Shown: positions 33,968 through 45,517 of the stretch, one piece after another
How the letters are laid out: each line of letters begins with the position of its first letter
Position numbering within the stretch: position 1 is the stretch's first letter
Assembly (NCBI RefSeq): GCF_023806625.1
Contig: NZ_JAMTDX010000027.1
Span: forward strand, 1 to 64,000
DNA: 64,000 nucleotides
DNA from: Accumulibacter sp.
GTDB lineage: Bacteria; Pseudomonadota; Gammaproteobacteria; Burkholderiales; Rhodocyclaceae
Direction: 5' to 3'
Position numbers and translations under genes: made by a program
The notes under the pieces: generated by a model
Database searches by the model: none
What the model was told of the DNA's origin: nothing
Seen by the model: only the letters and a program-made list of their open reading frames with translations

Positions 33968-35899
33968 ATGAAAGTCTCGTTCAAGGGGAAGATCATCCTC
34001 GCGCTGGCAGCCACTTTCGTGGCCATGCTGGTCACCGCTGCGGCGCTGATCTATCTGACCCAGGTCAGGCAGATGAAGGGAGCACTCGAAGCCCGGATGC
34101 GCGGCGACGAGCGCGTCTTCCTGACCCAGATGGCCAGCGACGCCGACGGTCTCGGGCGGGCACTGGCGGCGACGACGCGGATCGACGCGCTGCTCGACGC
34201 TTTCGAGGCGCGCAACCGCGACGAACTGCAAAGGCGAGCGAAGCCGCTGTTCGACGACCTCAAGGCACAGTTCGGGATCACCCACTTCTATTTCTTCGAG
34301 CCGGACGGAACGACGTTCCTGCGCGTGCACAAGCCCGAACAGCACGGCGACCGGAACGCCCGCAACAGCTTCCGGATGGCCGTCGAGCGGGATCAGCTCG
34401 CGGCGAGCCTGGATATGGGCAAGAACTTCTTCTCGTTGCGGGCGGTTCGTCCGGTCGTCCGCGACGGGCGGAAGATCGGCTACTGGGAACTCGCCCAGGA
34501 GATCGACCACCTGCTGCCGGCGACCAGGGCGATCACCGGCGACGAGGTGGCGGTCCTGCTCGCCGACGGCTATATCCGCAAGAAGGGGACCGAGATCCGG
34601 GGCGAGCAGGTCGGCGGGCTGACGCTGCTCGAGGCGACCAACCGCGAACTCGTCGTCAAGCTCGTTCGCGAGTTCGCGCTCCCGGCCGATTCAGCGGAGG
34701 CGGTCCTGCATGTCGGCCAAAGCCACGCGCTGATGGGCTTCCCGTTTCGCGACGGCGCCGGCGAGCTTGCCGGAGTACTCGTTTTCGCGCGCGACATCGC
34801 GGCCGAACGCGGCGCCGTACGGGCGGCGATTCTGCGCAACCTGCTGTTCATCACGGTGATCCTCGTGTTCGGCGGAGCGCTCATCGTCGGCGTCGTCCAT
34901 CACGCGGTCGCCCAACTCGGCGGGGATCCCGCCTACGCGGTCCGCGTGGCCCGCGAAATCGCCGCCGGCAACCTCGCCGTCGAGGTGCGCAGCGATACGC
35001 AGCATCCGGACACGCTGCTCGCCGCGGTTCGGGAAATGCAGTCGGCGCTGCGCGACATGGTCGGCGCGATCCAGCGCAGTGCGTCGAATCTCGATCAGGA
35101 TGCGTCGACGCTGGCCAGTCTGGTCGGCGACGCCTCGCGCGCGCTGAGCGGAGAGTCGGATTCGGCGCGCTCGATCGCTGCGACGCTGGCCGAGGTCACC
35201 AGCCGGATTGGCCGGCTCAGCGCGAGCGCGGTCGCCGCCCGGACGGCGGCGCTCGAGTCGGGCGAGCTGTCGAGGCAGGGCGGGCAGGTGATCGACGGGT
35301 CGGTGACCGAGGTCTCGCGAATCGCCGACACGGTGCAGCGCTCGGCAGCGATGATCGACGAGCTCGTGCGCCAGTCGGACCGCATTTCAGCGGTCACCGC
35401 GGTGATCAGGGAAATCGCCGACCAGACGAATCTGCTGGCCCTCAACGCGGCGATCGAGGCGGCGCGTGCGGGCGAGGCCGGGCGCGGCTTTGCGGTCGTC
35501 GCCGACGAAGTGCGCAAGCTTGCCGAGCGTACCGGAAAGTCGACGCAGGAGATCAGCGGGATCATCGCGCTGGTTCAGCAGAGCACCCACGCGGCGCTCG
35601 AATCGATGCACGGCGAGGTCGAGCAGGTCGGTCAGGGCGTCGAGCTGGCCCACCGGGCGAGCGCTTCGATCCGCCAGATCGAGGCCGGGACCGAGAGGGT
35701 CGCGCAGGCGATCGCGGGCATCTCCGATCTGCTCCGCGAACAGGCCGCGGCGAGCGAGCAGATCGCCATCGCGGTCAAGGGTGTCGCCGGAGCGACCGAA
35801 CGCAACGGAGACGCGCTCCTCCGGGTCAGGGAAGCGGCCACCCAGGTCGAGGCCGTCGCCGGCCGGCTGCAGGAAGCCGTGCGCCGCTTCAGAATCTGA
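33968..35899 (+). CDS. Methyl-accepting chemotaxis protein
   Basis: Chemoreceptor of 643 residues. Membrane segment 1 is at about 8-30, a periplasmic cache-type sensor spans about 35-280 ([20 protein letters not shown] is a typical stretch), and membrane segment 2 is at about 292-314. A HAMP-like linker follows, then the cytoplasmic signalling domain with the invariant tip [20 protein letters not shown] and [11 protein letters not shown]. No C-terminal CheR-binding pentapeptide is present. The ligand is unknown; this sensor type often binds small organic acids. No chemotaxis genes are adjacent. Confidence 0.93.
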   Translation: MKVSFKGKIILALAATFVAMLVTAAALIYLTQVRQMKGALEARMRGDERVFLTQMASDADGLGRALAATTRIDALLDAFEARNRDELQRRAKPLFDDLKAQFGITHFYFFEPDGTTFLRVHKPEQHGDRNARNSFRMAVERDQLAASLDMGKNFFSLRAVRPVVRDGRKIGYWELAQEIDHLLPATRAITGDEVAVLLADGYIRKKGTEIRGEQVGGLTLLEATNRELVVKLVREFALPADSAEAVLHVGQSHALMGFPFRDGAGELAGVLVFARDIAAERGAVRAAILRNLLFITVILVFGGALIVGVVHHAVAQLGGDPAYAVRVAREIAAGNLAVEVRSDTQHPDTLLAAVREMQSALRDMVGAIQRSASNLDQDASTLASLVGDASRALSGESDSARSIAATLAEVTSRIGRLSASAVAARTAALESGELSRQGGQVIDGSVTEVSRIADTVQRSAAMIDELVRQSDRISAVTAVIREIADQTNLLALNAAIEAARAGEAGRGFAVVADEVRKLAERTGKSTQEISGIIALVQQSTHAALESMHGEVEQVGQGVELAHRASASIRQIEAGTERVAQAIAGISDLLREQAAASEQIAIAVKGVAGATERNGDALLRVREAATQVEAVAGRLQEAVRRFRI

Positions 35900-35949
35900 C
35901 GCGGCTGCACGGGCCGGCGCTGGCCCGTGCGCGTCGACTGGTCGTCTGC

Positions 35950-37809
35950 CTATGGCGGCGCGGGCGGCTGGGCCTCACGCGCCGCACGGCGCCGTTCGTT
36001 GTCGGTGAGCAGGCGCTTGCGGATGCGGATCGTCTTCGGGGTGATCTCGACGAGTTCGTCGTCGGCGATGAACTCGACCGCCGACTCGAGGGTCAGCGTG
36101 ACCGGCGGCGTCAGGCGCACCGCCTCGTCCGATCCTGAGGCACGGAAGTTGGTCAACTGTTTGCCCTTGACCGGGTTGACCACGAGGTCGTTCTCGCGGC
36201 TGTGGATGCCGATGACCATCCCTTCGTAGAGCCGGTCGCCGGGGACCGCGAACATCCGGCCGCGCTCCTGGAGTTTCCATAGCGCGTAGGCCACCGCTTC
36301 GCCCTTCTCGCCGGAGATCAGGACGCCGTTTCGTCGGCCGGGGATCTCGCCGCGTAACGGCGCGTACTCGTCGAAGACGTGACTCATCAGGCCGGTGCCG
36401 CGGGTCATGTTCATGAACTCGCCCTGGAATCCGATCAGGCCGCGGGCCGGGATGCGGTACTCGAGCCGGACCCGGCCGCGTCCGTCGGACGACATGTCCT
36501 GGAGTTCGCCGCGCCGATAACCGAGCGCCTCCATGACCGGTCCCTGGTGTCCGTCCTCGACGTCCAGGGTGAGCAGTTCGTAGGGCTCGCAGAGCTCGCC
36601 GTCGATTTCCTTGACGATCACCCGCGGGCGTCCGACGGCGAGCTCGTAGCCCTCGCGGCGCATCGTTTCGAGGAGGATCGTCAGGTGCAGCTCGCCACGA
36701 CCGGAAACCAGGAAAGTGTCGCTGTCGGACGTCTCCTCGACGCGCAGCGCCATGTTGGTGAGCAGTTCCTTGCGCAGGCGTTCGCCGATCTGACGGCTGG
36801 TCACGAAGCGGCCTTCGCTCCCCGCCAGCGGCGAGTTGTTGACCATGAAGCTCATGTTCAGCGTCGGCTCGTCGATCTTGAGCATCGGCAGCGCTTCGGG
36901 TTGCTCGACGTCGGTCAGCGTGCAGCCGATCGCCAGGTCGTCGATCCCGGTGACCAGGACGATGTCGCCGGCGACGGCTTCGTTCATCGGCACGCGCTCG
37001 AGACCGCGGAACCCGAAGACCTGCGACAGCTTGGCGTTCCTCGGCAAGCCGTGCTCGAAGCGGCCTTCGCCGTCGGGCTGCCCGTACATGACGACGACTT
37101 GCTGCCCGGGCCTGATCCGCCCGCGCTGCAGCCGCCCGATGCCGATCCGGCCGACGTAGCTTGAGTAGTCGAGGGCCGAGATCTGCAGTTGCAGTGGCCC
37201 GTCGATGTCGCCGGCGTGCGGCGGCGGGACGTGGCTCAAGATCGTCTCGAACATCGGCCGCATGTCCGGCGACGGTCGCGACAGGTCGAGCGTCGCGTAG
37301 CCATTGATCGCCGAGGCGTAGACGACCGGGAAGTCGAGTTGTTCGTCGTTCGCACCGAGCTTGTCGAAGAGGTCGAAGGTGTGGTCGACGACCCAGTCGG
37401 GTCGGGCGCCGTCGCGGTCGATCTTGTTGACCACGACGATCGGCCGGAGCCCCAGCGCCAGCGCCTTGCGGGTCACGAAGCGCGTCTGCGGCATCGGCCC
37501 CTCGACGGCATCGACGAGGAGCAGGACGCCGTCGACCATCGACAGCACCCTTTCGACCTCGCCGCCGAAGTCGGCGTGCCCCGGCGTGTCCACGATGTTG
37601 ATATGCACGCCCGCGTAATCGACGGCCAGGTTCTTGGCCAGGATGGTGATGCCGCGCTCCTTCTCGAGTTCGTTCGAGTCCATCATCCGCTCGCCGATAT
37701 GCTGGTGCGCGGCGAAGGTGCCTGCCTGAACCAGCAGCTTGTCGACCAGCGTCGTCTTGCCGTGATCGACGTGGGCGATGATCGCGATGTTGCGGACGGC
37801 GCGGGACAT
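35950..37809 (-). CDS. typA: Ribosome-associated GTPase TypA/BipA
   Basis: Translational GTPase of 619 residues involved in 50S assembly and stress or cold response. G1 is [10 protein letters not shown], the switch region covers [11 protein letters not shown]3 is [14 protein letters not shown] and G4 is [13 protein letters not shown]. Domain II, III/V-like parts and the BipA-specific C-terminal domain ([44 protein letters not shown] in part) follow. The ATG at 37809 gives the usual [17 protein letters not shown] start. Confidence 0.97.
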   Translation of the reverse strand: MSRAVRNIAIIAHVDHGKTTLVDKLLVQAGTFAAHQHIGERMMDSNELEKERGITILAKNLAVDYAGVHINIVDTPGHADFGGEVERVLSMVDGVLLLVDAVEGPMPQTRFVTRKALALGLRPIVVVNKIDRDGARPDWVVDHTFDLFDKLGANDEQLDFPVVYASAINGYATLDLSRPSPDMRPMFETILSHVPPPHAGDIDGPLQLQISALDYSSYVGRIGIGRLQRGRIRPGQQVVVMYGQPDGEGRFEHGLPRNAKLSQVFGFRGLERVPMNEAVAGDIVLVTGIDDLAIGCTLTDVEQPEALPMLKIDEPTLNMSFMVNNSPLAGSEGRFVTSRQIGERLRKELLTNMALRVEETSDSDTFLVSGRGELHLTILLETMRREGYELAVGRPRVIVKEIDGELCEPYELLTLDVEDGHQGPVMEALGYRRGELQDMSSDGRGRVRLEYRIPARGLIGFQGEFMNMTRGTGLMSHVFDEYAPLRGEIPGRRNGVLISGEKGEAVAYALWKLQERGRMFAVPGDRLYEGMVIGIHSRENDLVVNPVKGKQLTNFRASGSDEAVRLTPPVTLTLESAVEFIADDELVEITPKTIRIRKRLLTDNERRRAAREAQPPAPP

Positions 37810-37894
37810 TCTTTCTGGGGGGCTCGGCGGAACGGGCGCCCATTCTAGCACAGCAGCAAGCGGCGCCTGCTGCGGCGCAGCAGGCGAGCGCCGA

Positions 37895-38281
37895 TTACCC
37901 GGGCCGGTTGCGCATGAAATCGGCGGTGTCGAAGAAGGACTCGAGGAGCCGTTGGCGCAGCGCGGGTTCGATTCCGACCTCTTCCATGGCCAGGAACATG
38001 CAGGCCACCCACTCGTCCCTTTCGCGGACGCCGATGGCGAAGGGCAGGTGCCGGCGCCGCAGCATCGGCGGACCGACGTTCTGAACGTAGAGGTCCGGTC
38101 CGCCGAGCCAGCCCGAAAGAAACATGAACAGCTTGTCGCGCGACGACTGCAGATCGACCGGGTGCAGCGCGCGCAGCGCGGCGAACTGCGGCACCGTGTC
38201 CATCAACTCGTAGAAGCGGTCGCAGAGCGCGCCGAGCGTGGCTTGGCCACCGATCAGCTGATACGCCGTCTGGTCCGCCAT
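37895..38281 (-). CDS. Truncated haemoglobin, group II
   Basis: A 128-residue 2-on-2 globin. The proximal His is in [17 protein letters not shown], with a downstream Trp in this last motif as in group II globins. [20 protein letters not shown] helix B/E residues precede it (read here as [14 protein letters not shown]). Family members bind O2 or NO and can detoxify nitric oxide, which would suit a denitrifier. That role is inference. Confidence 0.88.
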   Translation of the reverse strand: MADQTAYQLIGGQATLGALCDRFYELMDTVPQFAALRALHPVDLQSSRDKLFMFLSGWLGGPDLYVQNVGPPMLRRRHLPFAIGVRERDEWVACMFLAMEEVGIEPALRQRLLESFFDTADFMRNRPG

Positions 38282-38742
38282 GATTCGTCCTGATCAAGAT
38301 TACCCGGGGGCCATTCTAGCCGCTTGGGAGAAGTCCTGCTGGGGGCGCGTTGCCGTGGTCCGGTCGGCTGGCATGGTGGCTCGCGAGCCTGTTCCGCTTG
38401 GGCCATGACCAGGGTCCGGATGTGCCTGGCCAACCCGTTCACCGGATCCTGGACTGTCCGCCACGAACCTCTTCCCGGCTCGTCGGGCAATGCTTGATGC
38501 GCCGCAGCAGGGCGGTTGACAGAAGCCCCCGCCGCTATAGAATTCTTCCGCGCTGCAATGCAGCATGATCGGGCCGGAACGGCGTCGGAATCGGGCGGTG
38601 GCGTCGCCGTGGAGGCTGGCCGGGGTGGCGCTTTCGCTTGCCGATCGATGCGTTCGGGCGACCCGGGAATTGTCAGAACGCCCGATAGCGGGCAAACTGG
38701 GAACCTTTCTCGACTTGGCGGGGAAACTTTGAGGGCAATCAG
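38282..38742. other. Intergenic region with a strong promoter and long leader
   Basis: No gene seen in 460 bp. The left part separates divergent genes; the right part holds a clear sigma-70 promoter at 38516-38543 and about 190 bp of transcribed leader with GC-rich inverted repeats (for example GCCCGATAGCGGGC near 38678). A small RNA cannot be excluded. Confidence 0.5.
38516..38543 (+). promoter_or_regulatory. Sigma-70 promoter
   Basis: TTGACA at 38516-38521 and TAGAAT at 38538-38543 with a 16-bp spacer, the strongest consensus promoter in the window. The next gene downstream is the small winged-helix protein at 38743. Confidence 0.65.
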
Positions 38743-39021
38743 ATGACCGAAGCGATAGTGGCTTTCCTGAGGAGCAATGGTGAGCAGCTCGACGTCGACA
38801 TGGCCGAAGTGCTCAACATTCCGATCGCCGAGCTGCGAGAGCAAGTCGCCCGGCTGGCCGCCTCGGGAGACGTGATCTGCTGTCGGGTGACGCGTTTCAT
38901 CGAAGGACGCAAGATCGAAGGAATCAGCTGTCGCCTGTCGTGCGACCCGCCGACGCCGGCGCGCGGGCGGAAGCCGGGCGGGGCCAAGCGCGAAGACGAC
39001 AGCGAAGCGGGCGTCTTCTGA
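38743..39021 (+). CDS. Small winged-helix protein, function unknown
   Basis: A 92-residue protein with a helix-turn-helix-like N-terminal two thirds (IVAFLRSNGEQLDVDMAEVL, IPIAELREQVARLAASGDVI) and a beta wing (CCRVTRFIEGRKIEGISC). A basic tail follows (PARGRKPGGAKRE). Similar short proteins occur in Rhodocyclales without a known role. AGGGCAATCAG precedes the ATG. A DNA-binding regulator is the best guess; four cysteines could also bind metal. Confidence 0.7.
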   Translation: MTEAIVAFLRSNGEQLDVDMAEVLNIPIAELREQVARLAASGDVICCRVTRFIEGRKIEGISCRLSCDPPTPARGRKPGGAKREDDSEAGVF

Positions 39022-39157
39022 GCAGCCCGACCGTCACCAGCGGAAGGTGTTCGGCAGGAAGACGACGGCCTGCACAGCGGCTCGACGGCCCGCAGGGCGT
39101 TCTCTCGAGATCTGCGCGTCGAAGAAGCATCGGCCCCGGTCGCGCAATGATCGCCGG

Positions 39158-39651
39158 TTAGCGACCCGATCCGCCGGTCTGACCGCTGTGCAGGGCGACG
39201 TGAAGCGGCAGCCGCATTCCTTCCGAGTAGAACCAGGCGGTGAATTTGTCGGCCTGCTTGATGCGGTCGCCGGATGGCGTGACCTTGTCCGACGGGGCGA
39301 AGATCCTGGCCATCAGCTTCGCGTCTGTTGCGCTGACGCGCAGCGCCAGGCAATTGGCCATCGCGGGAACAACGACGAGTCGAAATCCTTCGCCCCCTGC
39401 GACGCGACGACGAACGACAGGCCGTGCTTGCGGCACTCCTTGGCCATCGTCGGAAGCAGCTTGAGGCGAGCGGCGCGGTGCGCCTCGTCGAAGACCACCG
39501 CGTGCGTGATCCGCGCCTGCGTGCCGCGACGAAACATCGACTGGTTCGGGTGACGACTTCGCTGGTCGCCGAGACGAAGTCCGCTTCGTCCTCGGGGTCC
39601 GCAGCCCGTCGGGCCGACGAGGATGTGCAGGCGTCGCTGGGCCCCGGGCAA
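39158..39651 (-). pseudogene. Relic of a HerA/DUF87-like P-loop ATPase
   Basis: Two overlapping frames give one family. THAVVFDEAHRAARLKL (Walker B) and KECRKHGLSFVVASQGAKDF lie in one frame, then ANCLALRVSATDAKLMARIF, KQADKFTAWFYSEGMRLPL and a stop in another. The shift is near 39370. This is the C-terminal half of an ATP-binding transport or helicase protein of the VirB4/HerA type; the Walker A half is not recognisable. No partner genes remain nearby. Confidence 0.6.
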
Positions 39652-39836
39652 TCAAGCGTGGCGAAACCGCCGGAGCGCTCGTGCAGCTGGCGGCAGCGGG
39701 CCACTTGCGTGGCGTCAGCCCGAGCGGCAAGACGCCGTTTCACCAGGCGGCGGTGATCTTCTCTGTCGATCCGGCTCTGGCCGGCGCACTGCTGCGCGCG
39801 GGCGCGTCGTCTCCTGTCCGTCTGCCAGAGCGCCGC

Positions 39837-40226
39837 TCAGTTCAGGTCGACGGCGTGGTGCTTGAGGTCGTCGAGGCCGACGATCAGCAGGCAGGCTTCG
39901 TTGGTCGCATTGAGCACGACGCGCGGTGCCTTGCCGGCGTGCAGCGCCTCGCGCCAGCGGGCGGCACACAGGCACCAGCGGTCACCCGGTTTGAGCCCGG
40001 GAAAGCGGAACTCGGGCCTGGGTGTCGAAAGATCGTTGCCGCGAGCTTTGGAGAAGTCGAGGAATTCCGCGGTGACGACGACGCAGACCGTGTGACTGCC
40101 GAGGTCGTCGTCGCTGGTGTTGCAGCAGCCGTCGCGGAAGAAGCCGGTCAGCGGCCGTTCGCTGCAGCTGCCGAGGATGCCGCCGAGGATGTTGCGCTGG
40201 CGCCCTCCGGAATCATCGGGTTTCAC
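39837..40226 (-). CDS. DUF2237 family protein
   Basis: A 129-residue member of DUF2237, with the Cys-rich core GSCSERPLTGFFRDGCCNT, GSHTVCVVVTAEFLDFSK and FPGLKPGDRWCLCAARW. Function unknown; the cysteine pattern suggests metal binding. The GTG at 40226 overlaps the iscX stop (GTGA), so it is probably the last gene of the isc operon. Confidence 0.88.
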   Translation of the reverse strand: MKPDDSGGRQRNILGGILGSCSERPLTGFFRDGCCNTSDDDLGSHTVCVVVTAEFLDFSKARGNDLSTPRPEFRFPGLKPGDRWCLCAARWREALHAGKAPRVVLNATNEACLLIVGLDDLKHHAVDLN

Positions 40227-40417
40227 GAGCGCTCGTCGATCCAGGCCTGCTGGATCGCCTCGAGGATCTTCTCCCCACAGTGCCGCGAGTCCTCTTCGAA
40301 GCCCGGCAGGGCGAGCACCCAGTTCATCAGGTCGACGAAGTTCACGCGCAGCGGATCGACGTCCGGGTGCGCTTCCGAGAGTTCGACGGCGATCTCGTCG
40401 ATCTCGGTCCATCTCAT
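40223..40417 (-). CDS. iscX: Fe-S assembly protein IscX
   Basis: Small acidic protein of 64 residues ([37 protein letters not shown]) that binds IscS and iron and modulates cluster assembly. It overlaps the fdx stop by 4 bp and is the usual end of isc operons. Confidence 0.95.
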   Translation of the reverse strand: MRWTEIDEIAVELSEAHPDVDPLRVNFVDLMNWVLALPGFEEDSRHCGEKILEAIQQAWIDERS

Positions 40418-40755
40418 CGCTTGCCCTCCTTGACCATGTTGATCGAGTAGCGGGGAATCTCGACGACCAGCGGCGTGTCGGCGACGAGCGCCTGACACGA
40501 GAGGCGCGAATTCGGTTCGAGTCCCCAGGCCTTGTCGAGCATGTCGTCCTCGAGTTCATCCGATGGTTCGAGCGACGCGAAGCCCTCGCGGACGATCACG
40601 TGGCAGGTCGTGCACGCGCAGGACATCTCGCAGGCGTGCTCGATGGCGATGCCGTTCTCGAGCAGGTTCTGGCAGATCGACTCGCCCGCACGGGCCTCGA
40701 AAACGGCGCCTTCGGGGCAGAGCTCGACGTGCGGCAGGACGACGATCTGGGTCAC
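40414..40755 (-). CDS. fdx: ISC-type 2Fe-2S ferredoxin
   Basis: Electron donor for cluster assembly, 113 residues. The 2Fe-2S ligands Cys42, Cys48, Cys51 and Cys87 are at the same positions as in E. coli Fdx ([23 protein letters not shown]). It overlaps hscA by 4 bp. Confidence 0.96.
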   Translation of the reverse strand: MTQIVVLPHVELCPEGAVFEARAGESICQNLLENGIAIEHACEMSCACTTCHVIVREGFASLEPSDELEDDMLDKAWGLEPNSRLSCQALVADTPLVVEIPRYSINMVKEGKR

Positions 40756-42653
40756 ACGGCTTCTCCGGTCTTCTCGGCAGTCAGCTGGCTGTCGAGTTCG
40801 CCGATCTTGCGCCCGGCAAACGCGCGGCGGATCGACTTGTCCATCCGTCGGGAGGCGAAGGCTTTGGTCTCGGCCTCGAGGTCGTCCATGGCCAGCACGA
40901 TCTGTCGCCGGCTGTCGCTCAGCGAAAGCGCCTGCAGCCGCGTCAGCTCGTTCTGGATCCGGGAGAGTTCGTCGGCCGACAGCAGTTCGGCGTCGGCGTC
41001 GATCGCCGAGCGGACGGCTTCGATCAGCCGCTGTGCCTCGACCTGCGCTTCCTTGAGCGCACGACGCTGGGCATCGTCACGGACATGCAGTAGCGAGTCC
41101 TTGAGCATGCCGGCGATTTCGTCGTCGGAGAGACCGTACGAGGGCTTGACGACAGTGCTCGCTTCGACCCCCGAGGTCTGCTCGCGGGCGGTGACCGAGA
41201 GCAGACCGTCGGCGTCAACCTGGAAGGTCACGCGGATTCGCGCGGCTCCGGCGACCATCGGCGGAATCCCGCGGAGTTCGAAGCGCGCCAGCGAGCGGCA
41301 GTCGCTGACCAGTTCGCGCTCGCCCTGCACGACATGAATCGCCAGTGCCGTCTGCCCGTCGCGGAAGGTCGTGAATTCCTGTGCGCGGGCTGCCGGGATC
41401 GTCGAGTTGCGCGGGATGATCTTTTCGACGAGGCCGCCCATCGTCTCGATACCCAGCGAGAGCGGGATGACGTCGAGCAGCAGCCAGTCGTCACCGCTGA
41501 CGCGATTGCCGGCGAGCAGGTTGGCCTGGGTCGCCGCGCCGATCGCCACGACCTTCTCCGGGTCGAGGTTGTTCAGCGGCTGCTGTCGGAAGAACTCGCC
41601 GACCGCTCGCTGGATTTGCGGCATTCGCGTGGCGCCGCCGACCATCACCACCCCCTTGACATCGGCGACCGACAACCCGGCGTCGCGCAGCGCCTTCTTG
41701 ACCGGCTGTATCGTCTTGGCGACCAGGGTCCGGGTGATTTCGGTGAACACTTCGGTGCTCAGCGTCAGGTCCACGGCTTCACCGCTGTCGAGGCGCGCGC
41801 AGATCGGCGCCGAGCCATGGAAGGTCAGATACTCCTTGGCCTCGCGAGCCCGGGTGAGCAACATCCGCGCGTCTTCGACCGACAGCGGTTTGAGCCGCGC
41901 GGCCTCGATGATCCAGCAGAAGATCCGCTGGTCGAAATCGTCGCCGCCGAGTGCCGAGTCGCCTCCGGTGGCGAGAACCTCGAAGATGCCGCGGGAGAGC
42001 CGCAGGATCGAAATGTCGAAAGTGCCGCCGCCGAGGTCGTAAACCGCGTAGACGCCTTCGGCGGCGTTATCGAGCCCATAGGCAATCGCCGCCGCAGTCG
42101 GCTCGTTGAGCAGGCGCAGGACCGGCAGCCCGGCGAGACGGGCGGCGTCCTTGGTCGCCTGCCGCTGCGCATCGTCGAAATACGCCGGGACGGTGATCAC
42201 CGCCCCGAGCAGTGGCCCTGCCAGCGCAGCTTCGGCGCGCAGGCGAAGCACGCGGAGGATTTCGGCGGACACTTCGACCGGGCTCTTCCTGCCCGCGGCG
42301 GTCAGCAGACGGACCATTCCCGGAGCGTCGTCGAAATGGTAGGGGAGGCTTTCGCGATGGGCGATGTCTCCGAGGCCCCGGCCCATGAAGCGCTTGACCG
42401 AGACGATCGTGTTGCGCGGGTCGAGCGCTTGCCTGGCCTGCGCTTCGTAGCCGACCTCCGCAGACCCGTCGGTCAGATAGCGGACCACCGAGGGAAGCAG
42501 CGGACGCCCGAGTTCGTCACTGAGCACGACGGCCAGACCGCTGCGCACCGTGGCGACCAGCGAGTTGGTCGTCCCGAGATCGATGCCGACGGCGAGACGG
42601 TGCTCGTGCGGGGCTGATGACTCGCCGGGCTCGGCGATCTGGAGCAGGGCCAT
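40752..42653 (-). CDS. hscA: Fe-S chaperone HscA (Hsp70 family)
   Basis: ATPase chaperone of 633 residues that with HscB releases the cluster from IscU. It shows [13 protein letters not shown], the Hsp70 [21 protein letters not shown] region, [15 protein letters not shown] and [14 protein letters not shown], and a substrate-binding C-terminal third. The C-terminus lacks the DnaK EEVD tail, as expected for HscA. Confidence 0.97.
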   Translation of the reverse strand: MALLQIAEPGESSAPHEHRLAVGIDLGTTNSLVATVRSGLAVVLSDELGRPLLPSVVRYLTDGSAEVGYEAQARQALDPRNTIVSVKRFMGRGLGDIAHRESLPYHFDDAPGMVRLLTAAGRKSPVEVSAEILRVLRLRAEAALAGPLLGAVITVPAYFDDAQRQATKDAARLAGLPVLRLLNEPTAAAIAYGLDNAAEGVYAVYDLGGGTFDISILRLSRGIFEVLATGGDSALGGDDFDQRIFCWIIEAARLKPLSVEDARMLLTRAREAKEYLTFHGSAPICARLDSGEAVDLTLSTEVFTEITRTLVAKTIQPVKKALRDAGLSVADVKGVVMVGGATRMPQIQRAVGEFFRQQPLNNLDPEKVVAIGAATQANLLAGNRVSGDDWLLLDVIPLSLGIETMGGLVEKIIPRNSTIPAARAQEFTTFRDGQTALAIHVVQGERELVSDCRSLARFELRGIPPMVAGAARIRVTFQVDADGLLSVTAREQTSGVEASTVVKPSYGLSDDEIAGMLKDSLLHVRDDAQRRALKEAQVEAQRLIEAVRSAIDADAELLSADELSRIQNELTRLQALSLSDSRRQIVLAMDDLEAETKAFASRRMDKSIRRAFAGRKIGELDSQLTAEKTGEAV

Positions 42654-42708
42654 GGAGAACGCGTTCGTCGATCTTGCTGTGGTTGATGGGGACCCGTCGC
42701 CGGCTGCT

Positions 42709-43248
42709 TCATCCGCTCGCCTGCTCTTCGCTGACGACGATCGCCTCGTCGATCTCGAAGAGCAGCTTTTCGAGGAACATCAGTCGCCGGACACGGTCGG
42801 CTGCCTCTGCGAAGTCGTGCCGGTCGTCGAGCAGCGCTGCGACTTCGCCGTAACGCTCCTGCAGGTCGTGGTGCAACCGGTGATGCAGATGTTCGAGACC
42901 ATGATGATCCGCCGCCGCACGCGCCTCGGCAATGGCCTCGCGCCACTCCATCTGTTCGACGAGGAAGTCCGTGGGCATGGCCAGGTTGCTCTCGCTGGCG
43001 ATGTCGTGCTGCGCGAGTTGCAGCAGGTACTTCGCCCGGGACAGGGGTCTGCGCAGTGTCTGATAGGCTTCGTTGATCCTCGTTGCCCACTGCAGAGAAA
43101 GACGGCGCTCCGTGTCGCCAGCACTCGCGAAACGGTCCGGGTGGACCTGAGCCTGCCGCTCGTGGTAGCGACGCTCGAGTTCGGACGGATCGATCCGGAA
43201 GGCTCGGGGCATCTCGAACAGCGCGAAGAAGTCGTCCGTCAGTTGCAT
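42709..43248 (-). CDS. hscB: Fe-S co-chaperone HscB
   Basis: J-domain protein of 179 residues that brings IscU to HscA. The J domain (about 1-75) carries HPD in [10 protein letters not shown], and the C-terminal three-helix bundle binds IscU. I chose the ATG at 43248 ([17 protein letters not shown]), which gives the family start. Two ATGs further upstream would add 13-17 unrelated residues. Confidence 0.94.
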   Translation of the reverse strand: MQLTDDFFALFEMPRAFRIDPSELERRYHERQAQVHPDRFASAGDTERRLSLQWATRINEAYQTLRRPLSRAKYLLQLAQHDIASESNLAMPTDFLVEQMEWREAIAEARAAADHHGLEHLHHRLHHDLQERYGEVAALLDDRHDFAEAADRVRRLMFLEKLLFEIDEAIVVSEEQASG

Positions 43249-43331
43249 GGTCTCGCCCAGGATCCGTCGGGATGGCTCAGGGGACATCGCGGTAGACATC
43301 GTCGCTCGCTCGCCAAGCTTGCGTCACGGCC

Positions 43332-43655
43332 TCAGACGCTGAAGCTTTCGCCGCAGCCGCAGGCGTCCTTGACGTTCGGATTATTGAAACGAAACCCTTC
43401 GTTGAGACCCTCGCGCGCGTAGTCGAGTTCGGTTCCGTCGAGATACGGCAGGCTCTTCGCGTCGATCAGCACCTTCACGCCGTGCGACTCGAACTCGACG
43501 TCGTCCGGGTGTGCGACGTCGGCGAATTCGAGGCGGTAGGCCATTCCCGAGCAGCCGCTCGTGCGCACGCCGAGCCGCAACCCGATCCCTTTGCCGCGCT
43601 TGACCATGTAGCTGGCGACGTGTTTCGCCGCACGTTCGGAAAGCGTTACTGCCAT
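43332..43655 (-). CDS. iscA: Fe-S carrier IscA
   Basis: A-type carrier of 107 residues with the three cluster ligands Cys35 (RTSGCSGM), Cys99 and Cys101 (DACGCGESF). It delivers clusters to target proteins. It lies 164 bp after iscU, the widest gap in the operon. Confidence 0.97.
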   Translation of the reverse strand: MAVTLSERAAKHVASYMVKRGKGIGLRLGVRTSGCSGMAYRLEFADVAHPDDVEFESHGVKVLIDAKSLPYLDGTELDYAREGLNEGFRFNNPNVKDACGCGESFSV

Positions 43656-43819
43656 TTCCAGAATCCCTTTGCCGTAACCGTTCTCTGTGAAGTGGTTGTA
43701 GATGGATGGCCGTGGCGACCTGTCGCCGTGGTCGTCCCTTCGCTGCCGCCTTTCTTCGCGACAGATTCGCCGTCTGGCGGCACTCGGACAGCCTGACCGG
43801 CCGTGCGTTCCCGGACGCG

Positions 43820-44209
43820 TCAGCCGGGGTCGCCGTGCTTCTTCCGGTAGTCGGCAACCGCGGCTTTGATCGCGTCCTCGGCGAGGATCGAGCAGTGGAT
43901 CTTGACGGGCGGCAGGGCCAGCTCCTCGGCGATCTGCGTATTGCGAATCTCCAGCGCCTGATCGACCGTCTTGCCCTTGACCCACTCGGTGACCAGCGAC
44001 GAGGAAGCGATCGCCGATCCGCAGCCGTAAGTCTTGAACTTGGCGTCTTCGATGATCCCCCCCTTGCCGACCTTGATCTGCAGCTTCATCACGTCGCCGC
44101 AGGCCGGGGCACCGACCATCCCGGTGGCCACCCCTTCTTCGTCCTTGGCGAACGAACCGACGTTGCGCGGGTGTTCATAATGATCGAGAACCTTCACACT
44201 GTATGTCAT
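43820..44209 (-). CDS. iscU: Fe-S scaffold IscU
   Basis: Scaffold of 129 residues with ligands Cys37 (APACGDVM), Cys63 (YGCGSA), His105 and Cys106, and the HscA-recognition motif LPPVK at 99-103. Placed 33 bp after iscS. Confidence 0.98.
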   Translation of the reverse strand: MTYSVKVLDHYEHPRNVGSFAKDEEGVATGMVGAPACGDVMKLQIKVGKGGIIEDAKFKTYGCGSAIASSSLVTEWVKGKTVDQALEIRNTQIAEELALPPVKIHCSILAEDAIKAAVADYRKKHGDPG

Positions 44210-44242
44210 CGTCTTTCTCCCGGGGCTCTTGCCGCTTGTCGG

Positions 44243-45454
44243 TCAGTGGGCCGCCCACTGGACCGTGTTGAGATCAATCCCTTCCTGGACCATTTCCCAG
44301 AGAGGCGACAGTTCGCGCAGCCTGCCGATCTTTTCGTGGAGCAGCCGGATCGCGAAATCGATTTCCTCTTCGGTCGTGAAGCGGCCGAGCGTGAAGCGGA
44401 TCGAACTGTGCGCCAGTTCATCGTCGCGCCCCAGCGCGCGCAGCACGTACGACGGCTCGAGCGACGCCGACGTGCAGGCCGAACCCGACGACACGGCAAG
44501 GTCCTTGACGGCCATCAGCAGCGATTCGCCTTCGATGTACGCAAAACTCACGTTCAGGTTGTGCGGCACGCGGTGTTCGAGGTCACCATTGACGTACAGG
44601 TGTTCGATGTCCGACAGCCCTTTCAGCAGGCGGTCGCGGAGCATCCGGATGCGCTCGTTGTCCGAACCCATCTCCATGCGCGCCAGACGGAAGGCTTCAC
44701 CCATGCCGACGATCTGATGGGTCGCCAGCGTGCCCGAGCGAAAGCCGCGCTCGTGCCCGCCGCCGTGCATCTGCGCGTTGAGGCGGACCCGTGGCTTGCG
44801 CCGGACGTACAGCGCGCCAATACCCTTGGGGCCGTAGGTCTTGTGCGCCGAAAAGCTCATCAGATCGACCTTCAGTGTCGCCAGATCGATGGCCACCTTG
44901 CCCGTTGCCTGGGCCGCATCGACGTGGAAGATGATTCCCTTTTCGCGGCAGATCTCGCCGAGCTCGGCGATCGGCTGGATCACGCCGATTTCATTGTTGA
45001 CCATCATCACCGAGACGAGGATCGTCTCCGGGCGTAGCGCCGCCCTGAAGCTGTCGATATCGAGCAGCCCGTTGGGCAGCACGTCGAGATAGGTCACCGC
45101 AAAGCCCTGCCGTTCGAGCTCGCGGCAGGTGTCCAGGACCGCCTTGTGCTCGGTCTTCACGGTGACGACGTGCTTGCCCTTGCTGGCGTAGAACTGGGCG
45201 GCCCCCTTGAGCGCCAGGTTGTTCGACTCGGTGGCTCCCGAGGTCCAGACGATTTCCTTCGCGTCGGCGTTGACCAGTCGGGCGACCTCCTCACGAGCCT
45301 CCTCGCAGGCTGCTTCCGCCTCCCAGCCAAAGGAGTGCGAGCGCGACGCCGGATTGCCGAATTTCTCGACCAGGAAGGGGATCATCTTCTCGGCGACACG
45401 CGGATCGACCGGGGTCGTCGCCGAATAGTCGAGGTAGATGGGCAGCTTCAGCAT
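44243..45454 (-). CDS. iscS: Cysteine desulfurase IscS
   Basis: PLP enzyme of 403 residues that takes sulfur from cysteine for clusters and tRNA thiolation. Present are [14 protein letters not shown], the PLP lysine in [12 protein letters not shown] and the mobile active-site cysteine loop [20 protein letters not shown], the long-loop class I form. The C-terminal tail matches IscS in length. Confidence 0.97.
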   Translation of the reverse strand: MLKLPIYLDYSATTPVDPRVAEKMIPFLVEKFGNPASRSHSFGWEAEAACEEAREEVARLVNADAKEIVWTSGATESNNLALKGAAQFYASKGKHVVTVKTEHKAVLDTCRELERQGFAVTYLDVLPNGLLDIDSFRAALRPETILVSVMMVNNEIGVIQPIAELGEICREKGIIFHVDAAQATGKVAIDLATLKVDLMSFSAHKTYGPKGIGALYVRRKPRVRLNAQMHGGGHERGFRSGTLATHQIVGMGEAFRLARMEMGSDNERIRMLRDRLLKGLSDIEHLYVNGDLEHRVPHNLNVSFAYIEGESLLMAVKDLAVSSGSACTSASLEPSYVLRALGRDDELAHSSIRFTLGRFTTEEEIDFAIRLLHEKIGRLRELSPLWEMVQEGIDLNTVQWAAH

Positions 45455-45517
45455 CCTTGTGGCTCCGGGTTGTTGAACAGTTTCAGTTGCATCCTGCGCT
45501 CTCTTCTGGCGCGTGAC

